Assembly (NCBI GenBank): GCA_963621975.1
Contig: CAVFGI010000005.1
Location: forward strand, 5,077 to 69,076
Length of the DNA stretch: 64,000 nt
Direction: 5' to 3'
Source of the DNA: UBA9732 sp963621975
Lineage (GTDB): Bacteria; Spirochaetota; Spirochaetia; Sphaerochaetales; Sphaerochaetaceae
Made by a program: the position numbers and the translations under genes. Positions 16,904-25,259 of the stretch are shown one piece after another (within the stretch, counting starts at the first letter, position 1; every line of letters begins with the position of its first letter). The notes under the pieces were generated by a model. That model saw only the letters and a list, made by a program, of their open reading frames with translations, was not told where the DNA came from and did no database searches.

Positions 16904-17642
16904 TGGTTGTATTCTCCTTGTTTTTCTCTTCCAACGCAAGTTCAGCATCGCTCTTTCTTAGATATACAGGCCCTTGTCCAATATCGTCGCCACCCTTGGT
17001 TTCATACTGTTTAAGTCCTAGTTCTAAAATTGCATTAGCAATGGCCTCATTTGCCATTGTATTAGCAAAAATTTGCTTATAACCCAGTTCAGAGGACATT
17101 GAATATAAGTTTTTAAGTATCTCAGCAAAGGTCTTTGCATCAGGCCCAACAACCTGAATTTTGCTGTATTTTTTTAACGCGGAGACTAAGTCTGTCTCTG
17201 TTCCATCTATATCTTCAGTTAGTCTTATAGTGGTTTTGTTTCCGTTTGTATCTACGGTTTGCTCAAAGGCGGCTAAATACCAGCGTTGTTTCTTTGCATT
17301 AATAGCAGAGACAATTGCACCATCAAATCCATCTGAACAAGAAGCATATGCTTCAAGAGTTGAAACTGAAACAATTGGTTTGTTCAGCGCAAAAGCCATA
17401 CCCTTAAAGGCCGCCATTCCAATTCTAAGACCAGTGAAAGAACCTGGGCCTCTAGTGCACATCAATAAATCTACATCCTTTGTATCAATGTTTGCATCTT
17501 TGCAAAGCTCAACAACTGTTGGCACGAGTTTTTCTGAGTGTTGAACGCTTTTCCCTTGTGTTCTTCTTATTTCTGAAAAAGAATCTGTGTAAATTGCAAC
17601 GGTAAGTGCTTGTGAAGAGGTATCTGTAACAAGAATATTCAT
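16896..17642 (-). CDS. tsaB: tRNA threonylcarbamoyladenosine biosynthesis protein TsaB
   Basis: TsaB is the ASKHA-fold partner of TsaD in the complex that makes the t6A modification at position 37 of ANN-decoding tRNAs. The N-terminus NILVTDTSSQALTVAIY and the motif TRGPGSFTGLRIGMAAFKG near 65-83 are diagnostic. The length of 248 residues is normal. The start is ATG 17642 with an AGGGAGA ribosome-binding site. Its partner TsaE lies just upstream in the same direction, separated by a palindrome. Confidence 0.93.
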   Translation of the reverse strand: MNILVTDTSSQALTVAIYTDSFSEIRRTQGKSVQHSEKLVPTVVELCKDANIDTKDVDLLMCTRGPGSFTGLRIGMAAFKGMAFALNKPIVSVSTLEAYASCSDGFDGAIVSAINAKKQRWYLAAFEQTVDTNGNKTTIRLTEDIDGTETDLVSALKKYSKIQVVGPDAKTFAEILKNLYSMSSELGYKQIFANTMANEAIANAILELGLKQYETKGGDDIGQGPVYLRKSDAELALEEKNKENTTND

Positions 17643-17660
17643 TTTTATTTGTCTCCCTGT

Positions 17661-17682
17661 AGAGATTTTTGTAAAAACCTCT
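17661..17682. repeat. Dispersed palindrome copy (AGAGGTTTTT/AAAAATCTCT) between tsaE and tsaB
   Basis: On the minus strand, a 10-bp stem with one G-T pair and a 2-base loop. It belongs to the GAGGTTTTTGCAAAAACCTC-like family seen at other gene junctions here and may act as an intercistronic hairpin. Confidence 0.6.
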
Positions 17683-17689
17683 GTATACT

Positions 17690-18109
17690 TTATTTTCTGT
17701 CTATTTTCACCGTTCTACTTTGGTCCGGATTAACAGTAATGTTTATAAAAATAGTACCCTTTGGAAGCATTTCATTGATGATTTCGCTCCATTCTATGAG
17801 ACATACGCCATTGGAGTAGAGCATGTCTTCCCCTCCAATCATTTCAAAATCTTCTTGTGAAGTGATTCTGTAAAGATCCATGTGATACAATGGAAGTCTT
17901 CCATCATACTCTTGGACTAGGGTGAAAGTAGGGCTTACAATTGCTTCTTCTATGCCTAGACTTCTGGCAACTCCTCTAGCAAAAACCGTTTTTCCTGCTC
18001 CTAGGCTTCCTCTTAAGGAAATCACCATTCCTGGTTTTGCTATTTCTCCAATTCTTTTACCCAAAGTTACCATATTGTCTTCAGTTTTGCATATTATTTC
18101 TTCATGCAT
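17690..18109 (-). CDS. tsaE: tRNA threonylcarbamoyladenosine biosynthesis ATPase TsaE
   Basis: P-loop ATPase that resets the TsaB-TsaD complex during t6A synthesis. The P-loop GSLGAGKT lies at residues 34-41, followed by SPTFTLVQEY and the HMDLYR motif typical of TsaE. At 139 residues it is of normal size. AGAGGA precedes the ATG at 18109. It lies 12 bases after the TPR protein gene and upstream of tsaB, consistent with one operon. Confidence 0.94.
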   Translation of the reverse strand: MHEEIICKTEDNMVTLGKRIGEIAKPGMVISLRGSLGAGKTVFARGVARSLGIEEAIVSPTFTLVQEYDGRLPLYHMDLYRITSQEDFEMIGGEDMLYSNGVCLIEWSEIINEMLPKGTIFINITVNPDQSRTVKIDRK

Positions 18110-18121
18110 TTTAATCCTCTT

Positions 18122-19315
18122 TCAAATTTCTATGTGAAATTTATTTTCTTCTTTTTCCTTTTTATGTAGTTCGTCAAATTGTTCGTCTGTATAGACTTCT
18201 TCATTAATGACTTCACCAATTTTATCTCCAGTTTTTCTTTCATATTCCTGGATCAAGAATTTGAGTTGAGGATCTTCTGGGTCAATTGTTCTTGCTTTTT
18301 CAAGAAGTTCTCTACTTTCTGTAAATTCATCATCTGAAAGATGTAAGAAGGCCAGATTTACTTTGTAAACAATATCGTCTTCATCTAAGTCTACTGCAAT
18401 CTGTAAATAGTTCTTTGCAAGTTCAAGATCACCATGCTCACGGGCGCAGATTGATAACTCGTTATAGACTTCTGCATTATTGGACTCAAGTCTTAGGCTT
18501 TCAAGGAGGTCTTTTTGTGCTTCTTCGTAGTCTTCAAGGGTTCTCTTTGCCCATCCTCTGATGAAGTATGCTTCCCAAGACTTTTCTCCGCTTGCTAAGT
18601 ATTTGTTGATTGCGGTGATGGCCTCGTCTGCACAACCCATCATCATTTTGTCATACGCATAGAGAATTTGGTCCTTGGAATCTAACATTTTATTGAAGTT
18701 TGCCAAAGTTTTTTCTGCCTGTTTGCGCTTTTTTTCGTCTTTTTCTAGTTTTACATAACGTGCAATGTTGTCGCGAGCGCTTTCAATATCGCCATGTCTC
18801 ATGTGAAATGCAGATATCTCGCTATATGCTGGAGCATAGTTAGGGTAGGTTTTAATGCATTCATTGAGAACCTGAATGATTTTATCGTCATACATATCGG
18901 CCTTAACGTGATTGGCCTTGTTGTGTAGTTCAACTGTCATTTGGGCGTATAAGACTGCAAGATTGATGTAGCTTTCTGGCGCTTTTGTGATGTTTTTGAC
19001 CGCAAGCATGAGCTCTTGTGCAAATTCAAATTCCTTTTTTTTGCTTTTGGAGATAGCTGCGAGGTTTAGTTCTTGGGCTACGTTGGGCTGCAGGCTGAGA
19101 AGTATGTCTCTATAGTAGTCAATGTCTTTGTTATCTGGATTCCATGCAAGTACTTTAATTAAGCCAGCTACTATGCTGTTAAAATCAATGTCTTCTGGCT
19201 TCTGTCCCGCTTGAAATTGTACGGGAAGAGGGGTGCTGGATTTGAGCACTGTATCACCAATTTTTCTGTCGCCGGGTAATGTAATGAATTGAATATCTTT
19301 AAGTTTTTCTATCAT
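18122..19315 (-). CDS. Tetratricopeptide-repeat protein
   Basis: Cytoplasmic 397-residue protein with no signal peptide. After about 90 non-repeat residues (KLKDIQFITLPGDRKIGDTV at the start), the rest is a chain of helical TPR units, for example SEISAFHMRHGDIESARDNI, ELSICAREHGDLELAKNYL and LAFLHLSDDEFTESRELLEK. No catalytic motif is seen, so it is presumably a scaffold. The start is ATG 19315; the longer frame reaches back through the intergenic promoter region. A TATATT stands 7 bases before this ATG without a Shine-Dalgarno. It heads the tsaE-tsaB-trxB run. Confidence 0.82.
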   Translation of the reverse strand: MIEKLKDIQFITLPGDRKIGDTVLKSSTPLPVQFQAGQKPEDIDFNSIVAGLIKVLAWNPDNKDIDYYRDILLSLQPNVAQELNLAAISKSKKKEFEFAQELMLAVKNITKAPESYINLAVLYAQMTVELHNKANHVKADMYDDKIIQVLNECIKTYPNYAPAYSEISAFHMRHGDIESARDNIARYVKLEKDEKKRKQAEKTLANFNKMLDSKDQILYAYDKMMMGCADEAITAINKYLASGEKSWEAYFIRGWAKRTLEDYEEAQKDLLESLRLESNNAEVYNELSICAREHGDLELAKNYLQIAVDLDEDDIVYKVNLAFLHLSDDEFTESRELLEKARTIDPEDPQLKFLIQEYERKTGDKIGEVINEEVYTDEQFDELHKKEKEENKFHIEI

Positions 19316-19400
19316 AATTATAAATATATATCTTTTTCCCATGTGGATAAAGTGTATTTGAGTTAGCTTCCCTTGAGTGGGGATATTTTGGGAGGGATTT

Positions 19401-20141
19401 ATGTTGCCATACTTTGATGAAGAAGAGATGCTCAAACCTCGTTCAATTGTTAGTGAGCCCAATAATATACCTGATACCGTTATTATCATGTGGTCGTTTA
19501 GTCTATTTAGCGCATTAAAAGATCAATTCAAGTGTACAACCCTCTCAACCTTCAAATGCGGGGTGCGCTGCCCAGTGTACGGCTTTAAGTACAAAGGTCG
19601 TGACCTTGCTTGTATCCTTCTGCCTTATGGGTCCCCTGTTGTAGCTGGCTTTATTGAAGAGTATTTTGCTCGTGGGGTAAAACGTTTTGTGTGTATTGGA
19701 ACTTGTGGCTCGTTATCATCAGCTACGCAAGGTAAAATAATTGTACCTACTTATGCATACAGAGATGAAGGCACAAGTTGGCATTACGCTCCACACGATA
19801 CCCCTTGGATTAAAGTGAAGACCGCTACTGAAACCTCAGCTATCTTAGATACGCTGGGCGTTCCTAATATCTGTGGTAAAGTTTGGACAAATGATGCCCT
19901 TTATAGAGAGACCCCTTCAGCTGTTAAACTCATGAAAGAGCAGGGCTGTCTTGCGGTTGAGATGGAATGTGCTGCAACCATGGCAGTCTCCCAATATAGA
20001 GGAGCCGCCTGTTATCAAATGCTTTTCCCAGCTGATCTATTTGAAGGCTCTTCCTGGGACTCTGGCTCCTTGGGCAAACGCAGTCGTTCAATGAACGACA
20101 ACTTGGCCCAAATTGCCCTTGACGTGGCCGTTTTGGTCTAA
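19401..20141 (+). CDS. Nucleoside phosphorylase (PNP/UDP family)
   Basis: Predicted to cleave a purine or uridine nucleoside with phosphate, releasing the base. Motifs of the PNP_UDP_1 fold are visible: ACILLPYGSPVVAGFIEEYF, the phosphate/ribose region KRFVCIGTCGSL near 95-106, and CLAVEMECAATMAVSQ near 195, where the Glu-Met-Glu segment contacts ribose. The length of 246 fits. The ATG at 19401 has GGGAGGG eight bases upstream. It is divergent from the TPR operon with 85 bases between. Whether the substrate is uridine or a purine nucleoside cannot be fixed from the sequence. Confidence 0.88.
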   Translation: MLPYFDEEEMLKPRSIVSEPNNIPDTVIIMWSFSLFSALKDQFKCTTLSTFKCGVRCPVYGFKYKGRDLACILLPYGSPVVAGFIEEYFARGVKRFVCIGTCGSLSSATQGKIIVPTYAYRDEGTSWHYAPHDTPWIKVKTATETSAILDTLGVPNICGKVWTNDALYRETPSAVKLMKEQGCLAVEMECAATMAVSQYRGAACYQMLFPADLFEGSSWDSGSLGKRSRSMNDNLAQIALDVAVLV

Positions 20142-20306
20142 GGCAGGCTGCAAAAACCTTTAAGTCAAACCTTTTTTCGTTGTTTTGCCCCTTTCTTTGT
20201 GGCGAAAACGTTTCGTGTCTACTAATTTTGGCCTGTTTTGAAAATTTTAGCAGAAAATTTCTACTATTTTTTTTAAAAACACTCGTTTTTAGTATACAAT
20301 TGTCTC
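20142..20306. other. Intergenic region, AT-rich, with promoter of the following gene
   Basis: No gene is seen. A half copy of the dispersed palindrome (GCAAAAACCTTT) is near 20152. TACAAT at 20295-20300 lies six bases before the ATG at 20307, without a Shine-Dalgarno, another leaderless-type start. Confidence 0.4.
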
Positions 20307-21104
20307 ATGAAGCAAATTATCAGTTTAATAAAGCAAAAAAAGGCAGCAATTGAGAGGCAAATTTCTGAGCTTGAGGCAAAACTTGCAAAAGCAGAGCCAG
20401 GAAAGCTGGAAATAAAGTTAAACCATGGAAAAAAGAGATTTGCAAGATATATCACTGGCACTAGCAAGTACGAATATCTTGGCCAATCCAAACTTGACAC
20501 AATAAAAGCTCTATCCCAGAAGCGCTACGACACCGAGCTCCTCAAGATTCTCAAAAACCTACAGGTTTCGTATCAAAAATGCCTTAAGATCCTCGAATCT
20601 CCAAGTAATAAGACTCAGGTGAAATCTGTGTACGATGATTTGCCAAGCGAGATCAAGCAATTTGTAAAGCAAAACATAATTACGCATGAGGGCTACATCA
20701 AAGAATGGCAGAATAAATCTTACAGTAGTCTTAATCTTCCCCCAGATCTTCCATACAGCACCGCAAAGGGAGAGCGCGTTAGATCCAAGAGCGAGATTAT
20801 CATTGCAGACCGCTTAAATCTCGCAGGAGTCCCATATCACTACGAATATCCAGTTGACCTCAAATTCACCACGCTTTATCCCGATTTCCTTGTCCTCAAT
20901 ACACGCACGCTTAAAACTTATGCCTGGGAACATCTTGGAATGCTTGATGATCCCGATTACGCTACGAGGTCAAAGGAAAAATTGGAGTTGTACGCAAGAG
21001 GAAACGCATTTCCTGGCAAGAACTTAATAGTCACGTTTGAAACTTCTAAAAGCCCACTATCCACAGATTATGTGGACGCATTAATAGAGCAGTATTTGAA
21101 ATAA
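20307..21104 (+). CDS. Uncharacterised protein with coiled coil and possible nuclease-like C-terminal domain
   Basis: A 265-residue cytoplasmic protein. Residues 1-40 form a coiled coil (KQKKAAIERQISELEAKLAK). The C-terminal half has a restriction-endonuclease-like pattern: an acidic helix RSKSEIIIADRL near 161-172, a strand with LYPDFLVLN (Asp193) and a following strand YAWEHLGMLDDPDY (Glu208). The expected Lys of a PD-(D/E)xK triad is not in its usual place, so a nuclease role is only a suggestion. Similar WEH-G patterns recur in gut bacteria, but I cannot name the family. It is monocistronic and closed by a shared palindromic terminator. Confidence 0.7.
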   Translation: MKQIISLIKQKKAAIERQISELEAKLAKAEPGKLEIKLNHGKKRFARYITGTSKYEYLGQSKLDTIKALSQKRYDTELLKILKNLQVSYQKCLKILESPSNKTQVKSVYDDLPSEIKQFVKQNIITHEGYIKEWQNKSYSSLNLPPDLPYSTAKGERVRSKSEIIIADRLNLAGVPYHYEYPVDLKFTTLYPDFLVLNTRTLKTYAWEHLGMLDDPDYATRSKEKLELYARGNAFPGKNLIVTFETSKSPLSTDYVDALIEQYLK

Positions 21105-21106
21105 TT

Positions 21107-21125
21107 GAGGTTTTGCAAAAACCTC
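21107..21125. terminator. Bidirectional hairpin of the GAGGTTTT/AAAACCTC family
   Basis: A perfect 8-bp stem with loop GCA (21115-21117) stands exactly between two convergent stop codons, at 21102-21104 on the plus strand and 21126-21128 on the minus strand. It can serve both genes as a terminator. Confidence 0.7.
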
Positions 21126-22043
21126 TTAAGAAGGGTTTTTCCAAGAGTCGCAGAGGCTTTGGAAATCGGTCTTGTAGAGTGCAAGGCGAGGCTTGACCTC
21201 TTCTGTAAGAACTCTGCCACTGGTCTTGTAGCCCTTTTTGATGTAGTTGCGACCTTTGGATTGCTTGACGGTGAGGTTTTTGGTGTAGAACCGGTCTACG
21301 CCATCAAACTCGGTGCGGTCCTCAATGAGGAATTGCATGCCATAGAAGAGAACAGACATGTATGGCATAGTGTAGACAGGGTATCCAAACAACCAACAGC
21401 GTACACCAAAGTCTAGCGTCTGCCAGTAGGTTCCCGAGATGTTGTTATCGTAGCCCCTGAGGCGCTGGAAGAGGGCGCGGTCGTAAATGCCTAGACCAAG
21501 GAAAGGATAGAGTGTGCTGTCGCATTCTGTGCGTGGCATGAAACTTAAGGGGTCTACTTCTTTGCCGTTGAGCTTTGGGGCTCTGACGGTGGGGATTTTT
21601 TCGTTGCTCTTGTTGAAAATCCAGGGGCAAATTACTGCGGGGTGGGCCTCGTCTTTTAGCTTGGCCTCTATGGGTTTCCAATCAAAAGACATGAAAGATG
21701 TATTGCTTTGTGTGACAATGAAATAAGTTGTCATGCAGACGTTGGCAAAAGCATTGATGCGTTCTGCAAGAGATGGAGATTTAGGGAAGACAATGAATGT
21801 GATGTCTGGGAAATTGGCCTGGATGAGGTCCTGCGTCATTCTTTCTGATTGTGTTATAACGTGAAGGCAGTAGTTGAAGTTGTGGCTAAACCAAGTGATA
21901 GATTCAATGAGGTCTTCTTTTGTGCCTGTATCCATTATACCTACAGCAAGAAATTCTTCCCTGTGTAGCTGATTAATGAGTCTTCCTATATCTTGCTTTC
22001 TGCTAATTATCTGATATTTCTGGTCCACGCTGATATAGTACAA
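21126..22043 (-). CDS. Putative glycosyltransferase (GT-A like)
   Basis: A 305-residue soluble protein. The pattern of an N-terminal Rossmann-like half followed by TYFIVTQSNTSFMSFDW near 102-118 and later FLGLGIYDRALFQRLRGYDN resembles family-2 type glycosyltransferases, whose loop after the nucleotide-binding half holds an acidic or Asn-rich motif and whose second half ends in a GYDE-like turn. A canonical DxD is not clear, so the activity is uncertain. The start is probably the TTG at 22043; a GTG 15 bases later is an alternative. No sugar-biosynthesis neighbours are present. Confidence 0.55.
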   Translation of the reverse strand: MYYISVDQKYQIISRKQDIGRLINQLHREEFLAVGIMDTGTKEDLIESITWFSHNFNYCLHVITQSERMTQDLIQANFPDITFIVFPKSPSLAERINAFANVCMTTYFIVTQSNTSFMSFDWKPIEAKLKDEAHPAVICPWIFNKSNEKIPTVRAPKLNGKEVDPLSFMPRTECDSTLYPFLGLGIYDRALFQRLRGYDNNISGTYWQTLDFGVRCWLFGYPVYTMPYMSVLFYGMQFLIEDRTEFDGVDRFYTKNLTVKQSKGRNYIKKGYKTSGRVLTEEVKPRLALYKTDFQSLCDSWKNPS

Positions 22044-22092
22044 ACAAAAGTATTATTTGGCAATGTTGATGTTTAAAAGGATTGAAGGGATT

Positions 22093-22121
22093 TTGCAAAA
22101 AGAAACTCAAAATGATATTAT
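22093..22121 (+). promoter_or_regulatory. Promoter of trmL, leaderless type
   Basis: TTGCAA (22093-22098), a 17-base spacer and TATTAT (22116-22121) are followed after 8 bases by the ATG at 22130. The -35 is part of a TTTTGCAAAA motif related to the dispersed palindrome. No Shine-Dalgarno is present. Confidence 0.55.
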
Positions 22122-22129
22122 CAGCAACA

Positions 22130-22657
22130 ATGAAGATAAATATTGTTTTGTTTCAACCCGAGATTCCTCAAAATACTGGGAATATTGCTCGTACTTGTAG
22201 TGCTACAAGCTGTGCCCTGCATTTGATACATCCACTTGGTTTTTCATTGGATGAGAAGCATTTGAGAAGAGCTGGACTTGATTATTGGCAAGGGCTTGAG
22301 ATTTATCAATATGAAAATGACAAACAGTTTTTTGAATTTCATGGGGCAAATGGTTGTGCCAAGGACGGTATGTTTTTCTTATCTCAGAAGGGTGGACACT
22401 CTCTGTGGGAGACAAATTTTCCGGCTAGAAAAGATGAAAATGATGAGGTTTGGCTTTGCTTTGGAAGGGAAAGTAGGGGCCTAGATGAAGAGTTGTTGAG
22501 AGCAAATTTGGATAGATGTGTACGAATTCCTATGATTGAGGGAAGGCGCTCTTTGAATCTTTCAAATGCTGTTGCGGTTACTGTTTATGAAGTGCTTAGA
22601 CAATTTGGAGGGCTGGGGCTTAAAAGTCATGGGTTACTTGAGGAGCACGCAGAATGA
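22130..22657 (+). CDS. trmL: tRNA (cytidine(34)-2'-O)-methyltransferase
   Basis: SPOUT-class methyltransferase that modifies the wobble base of tRNA-Leu. It starts MKINIVLFQPEIPQNTGNIA, the diagnostic N-terminus, followed by GLDYWQ. The knotted AdoMet site is formed by LCFGRESRGLDEELL, IPMIEGRRSLNLSNAVAV and the following helix. At 175 residues it has some 20 more than the minimal enzyme, all at the C-terminus (GGLGLKSHGLLEEHAE). That tail and the stop codon are encoded within a 16-bp tandem duplication, so the last residues may be a recent addition. Confidence 0.93.
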   Translation: MKINIVLFQPEIPQNTGNIARTCSATSCALHLIHPLGFSLDEKHLRRAGLDYWQGLEIYQYENDKQFFEFHGANGCAKDGMFFLSQKGGHSLWETNFPARKDENDEVWLCFGRESRGLDEELLRANLDRCVRIPMIEGRRSLNLSNAVAVTVYEVLRQFGGLGLKSHGLLEEHAE

Positions 22658-22671
22658 GGAGCACGCAGAAT
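22640..22671 (+). repeat. Exact 16-bp tandem duplication spanning the trmL stop
   Basis: GAGGAGCACGCAGAAT occurs twice head to tail (22640-22655 and 22656-22671). The trmL TGA is at the junction. Each copy carries GAGGAG, so Shine-Dalgarno-like sequences are duplicated just before the next gene. Confidence 0.9.
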
Positions 22672-22682
22672 GAGGCTGGCTG

Positions 22683-23813
22683 ATGCGTAAGCTTTATCTC
22701 TTTTTTCTTATATCTATCTTACTCTTTGGCGTGGTTTTTAGTGTTTATTGCTCTGAGACTGAAGAAACTAAAATCAGTGTTGATAACTATTATTACAGTC
22801 AGCTTTCAAGCCCTGAACAGGTTGCATATCAAGCAATGTTTGATTGTGTTACAACGCTAGTCTCAAAGTGGAATTGTGGCTCATTTTCGCAGGAAACATT
22901 AAAAAAAGCATATGATTGTTTACTTTTAGACCATCCTGAGCTCTTTTGGAGTAACAGTTTTACCTATGTTACTAGCTATGTTAATAATACAATATCGGGT
23001 CATTATGTAGAGTTCGAATATGCCATGACGCGCTCTGAGATTGAGCAGACGAATAAGGAAATAGAGCAGGCTTTAATTGAGATAGTTCAGAGCATAGGGA
23101 CCATTGAGCCTTCTTACGAGACAATGCGGAAACTCTTTGTTTGGATGATTGAGAATTGCCAATATGATAAGACAAATATGGACCAGAGTTTGTACTCGGT
23201 TATGGTTAAAAGAAATGGAGTGTGTGCCTCCTTCTCAAAAGCTTTTGAGTTTATTCTTCAGTGTCTTGGAATTCCTTGTGTGGCAGTAAATGGTAAGCTT
23301 AAACAGGGCTCGGGATTGTTGGGCTCTTCTAATTTAGGACACGAATGGAATATTGTTAAAATTAATGACTCTTGGACTCACATTGACATCACAAGTGCAC
23401 TTTCGCTCTATGAATCCACTGGAGTTTTTAATTACGATTATTTTTGTTGCACTACGGCTTTTATAGAGGATACTCACATTATAGACAATGTGTTGGAGAT
23501 TCCACCATGCAATGATGAAAGTCTAAATATCTTTAAATATTATGCCCTTGAGCTAGACACCTACAACGCTGATTCCAGCCTAGAAGAGGTAAAGCAAGCA
23601 TTTATAAAAACAGAAGAACTTGGAATGTATCCAACGGTGCGTTTTTCTAATTACAAGGCATTTTATGAAGCAAAAACAGACCTCATTACTAATGCACGGC
23701 TTTTCCAAGTTGTAGCCTCTCTTACTGGTCAAGACCTAAAAGAATTAAAGAGTCTTGAATATATATTGGATGAAAAGGAACTTTCTATATTAGTTACCAT
23801 GGGTTACCGTTGA
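22683..23813 (+). CDS. Exported transglutaminase-like (cysteine protease fold) protein
   Basis: Residues 1-24 form a clear signal peptide (KLYLFFLISILLFGVVFSVYC); the Cys at the end could be lipidated, although the box is imperfect. The transglutaminase-core triad is visible: Cys181 in NGVCASFSKAF, His220 in GHEWNIV and Asp235 in HIDIT. Such exported domains in bacteria are peptidases or amidases of cell envelope material. The preceding 180 residues (a DUF-type domain with HPELFW) and the final 120 helical residues are characteristic of Firmicutes and spirochaete transglutaminase proteins. It follows trmL by 25 bases and may share its transcript. Confidence 0.85.
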   Translation: MRKLYLFFLISILLFGVVFSVYCSETEETKISVDNYYYSQLSSPEQVAYQAMFDCVTTLVSKWNCGSFSQETLKKAYDCLLLDHPELFWSNSFTYVTSYVNNTISGHYVEFEYAMTRSEIEQTNKEIEQALIEIVQSIGTIEPSYETMRKLFVWMIENCQYDKTNMDQSLYSVMVKRNGVCASFSKAFEFILQCLGIPCVAVNGKLKQGSGLLGSSNLGHEWNIVKINDSWTHIDITSALSLYESTGVFNYDYFCCTTAFIEDTHIIDNVLEIPPCNDESLNIFKYYALELDTYNADSSLEEVKQAFIKTEELGMYPTVRFSNYKAFYEAKTDLITNARLFQVVASLTGQDLKELKSLEYILDEKELSILVTMGYR

Positions 23814-23843
23814 AAATAAATGCCCATTGGGGGTATTATTGCG

Positions 23844-23927
23844 CACGTGGATACCACACGTGGACACCGCACGTGGATAACACACGTGGACACTGCACGT
23901 TGATACCGCACGTGGTACGGCACGAGG
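23844..23927. repeat. 13-bp minisatellite of CACGTGG units
   Basis: Seven copies begin at 23844, 23857, 23870, 23883, 23896, 23909 and 23921, with period 13 (the last 12). The consensus is CACGTGGAYACCR, and T and C alternate at position 9, so the true unit may be 26 bp. Copy five has CACGTTG and copy seven CACGAGG. CACGTG is a perfect palindrome. The block is clearly more GC-rich than its surroundings and lies between the transglutaminase gene and serS. Confidence 0.95.
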
Positions 23928-23970
23928 GGATTTCGCGTAGGTTTCACAGGGATTAAGGAGATATCAAAAA

Positions 23971-25248
23971 ATGATTGACTACAGAGAACTTAAGACAAGA
24001 CGTGATGAAATTGCAGCTAACATCAAAAACCGCAACATGAAGGTTGATGTTGATGAGGTAATTGCTCTTCAGGACAAGAGGGCAGTACTTATGCATGACG
24101 CAGAAGTTCTTAGAGCTTCTAGAAACGAGAATGCAATGAAAATGAAAGGCAAACTTGATCCAGAAGCACGACAAGCCTTAATTGCAGAAGGACGCACCAT
24201 AAAAGAAAAGATTACAGGAGTTGAGTCTGAGCTTGAAGAAGTAGAGAAGAATTACAACTCGCTATTACGTCAGATTCCAAACTATGCTCACCCAAAAGCA
24301 CCTGTAGGAAAAGAAGATAAAGATAATACCGCCATCAAATATGTTGGCAAACCACCAGTATTTAATTTTAAGCCACTTGATCATGTTCAAATTGGTGAAA
24401 AGCTTGATCTCATTGATTTTGACACAGCAACACGTGTCAGTGGACCTAAGTTCTATTATTTGAAGAATGAAGCCGTATTACTTCAGATGGCACTTGAAAA
24501 TTACGCAATGAACATTGTTTTAAGGCATGGATTTACACCAATGATTACTCCAGATGTTGCCAAGGAAGAAATACTTGAGGGTATTGGTTTCAATCCACGT
24601 GGGGCAGAAAGCAATATCTACACGGTTGAGGGCACAGGAACCGCACTGGTTGGCACGGCCGAGATTACTCTTGGTGGTTACTATTCAGGCATGACGCTTG
24701 CAAAAGAAGCCTTGCCAATCAAGATGACAGGACTTTCTCACTGCTTCAGACGCGAGGCAGGTGCAGCTGGCCAGTACTCCAAGGGTTTGTACAGAGTTCA
24801 CCAGTTCTCAAAACTTGAGATGTTCATTGTTTGTCTTCCAGAGGAATCTGATGCTATGCACGATGAGCTTTTGTCAATTGAGGAAGAAATCTTCAGCGGA
24901 CTTGGACTTGCGTATCGTGTTGTAGATACCTGCACCGGCGACCTTGGAGCCCCTGCTTACAGAAAGTTTGACATTGAAGCTTGGATGCCCGGACGCGGGG
25001 ATAATGGCGAGTACGGCGAGGTAACATCAACCTCCAACTGCACAGATTACCAGTCCAGAAATCTCAACGTTAGATTTAAGGATACCGATGGTAAAACAAA
25101 GTTTGTTCACATGCTTAACGGAACAGCTGTTGCCTTATCTAGAGCCATTGTTGCTGTCCTTGAGAACTATCAGCAGGAAGATGGCAGCATAAAGATTCCT
25201 GAGGCTCTTGTCCCTTACATGGGTGGCAGGACCGAGATTAGAAGATAA
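23971..25248 (+). CDS. serS: Seryl-tRNA synthetase
   Basis: Class II aminoacyl-tRNA synthetase charging tRNA-Ser. Residues 1-105 form the long antiparallel coiled coil that grips the tRNA variable arm. Motif 2 is visible in GLSHCFRREAGAAGQYSKGLYRVHQF and motif 3 near the end in LNGTAVALSRAIVAVLENYQ. At 425 residues it is of standard length. AAGGAGATATC precedes the ATG at 23971. The stop overlaps the ribosome-binding site of pncB, indicating an operon. Confidence 0.97.
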   Translation: MIDYRELKTRRDEIAANIKNRNMKVDVDEVIALQDKRAVLMHDAEVLRASRNENAMKMKGKLDPEARQALIAEGRTIKEKITGVESELEEVEKNYNSLLRQIPNYAHPKAPVGKEDKDNTAIKYVGKPPVFNFKPLDHVQIGEKLDLIDFDTATRVSGPKFYYLKNEAVLLQMALENYAMNIVLRHGFTPMITPDVAKEEILEGIGFNPRGAESNIYTVEGTGTALVGTAEITLGGYYSGMTLAKEALPIKMTGLSHCFRREAGAAGQYSKGLYRVHQFSKLEMFIVCLPEESDAMHDELLSIEEEIFSGLGLAYRVVDTCTGDLGAPAYRKFDIEAWMPGRGDNGEYGEVTSTSNCTDYQSRNLNVRFKDTDGKTKFVHMLNGTAVALSRAIVAVLENYQQEDGSIKIPEALVPYMGGRTEIRR

Positions 25249-25259
25249 GGAGACTTTTT

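Noticed and set aside
23844..23927. CRISPR array
   Set aside because: The period is 13 bases with no spacers; it is a tandem minisatellite, and no cas gene is present in the window.
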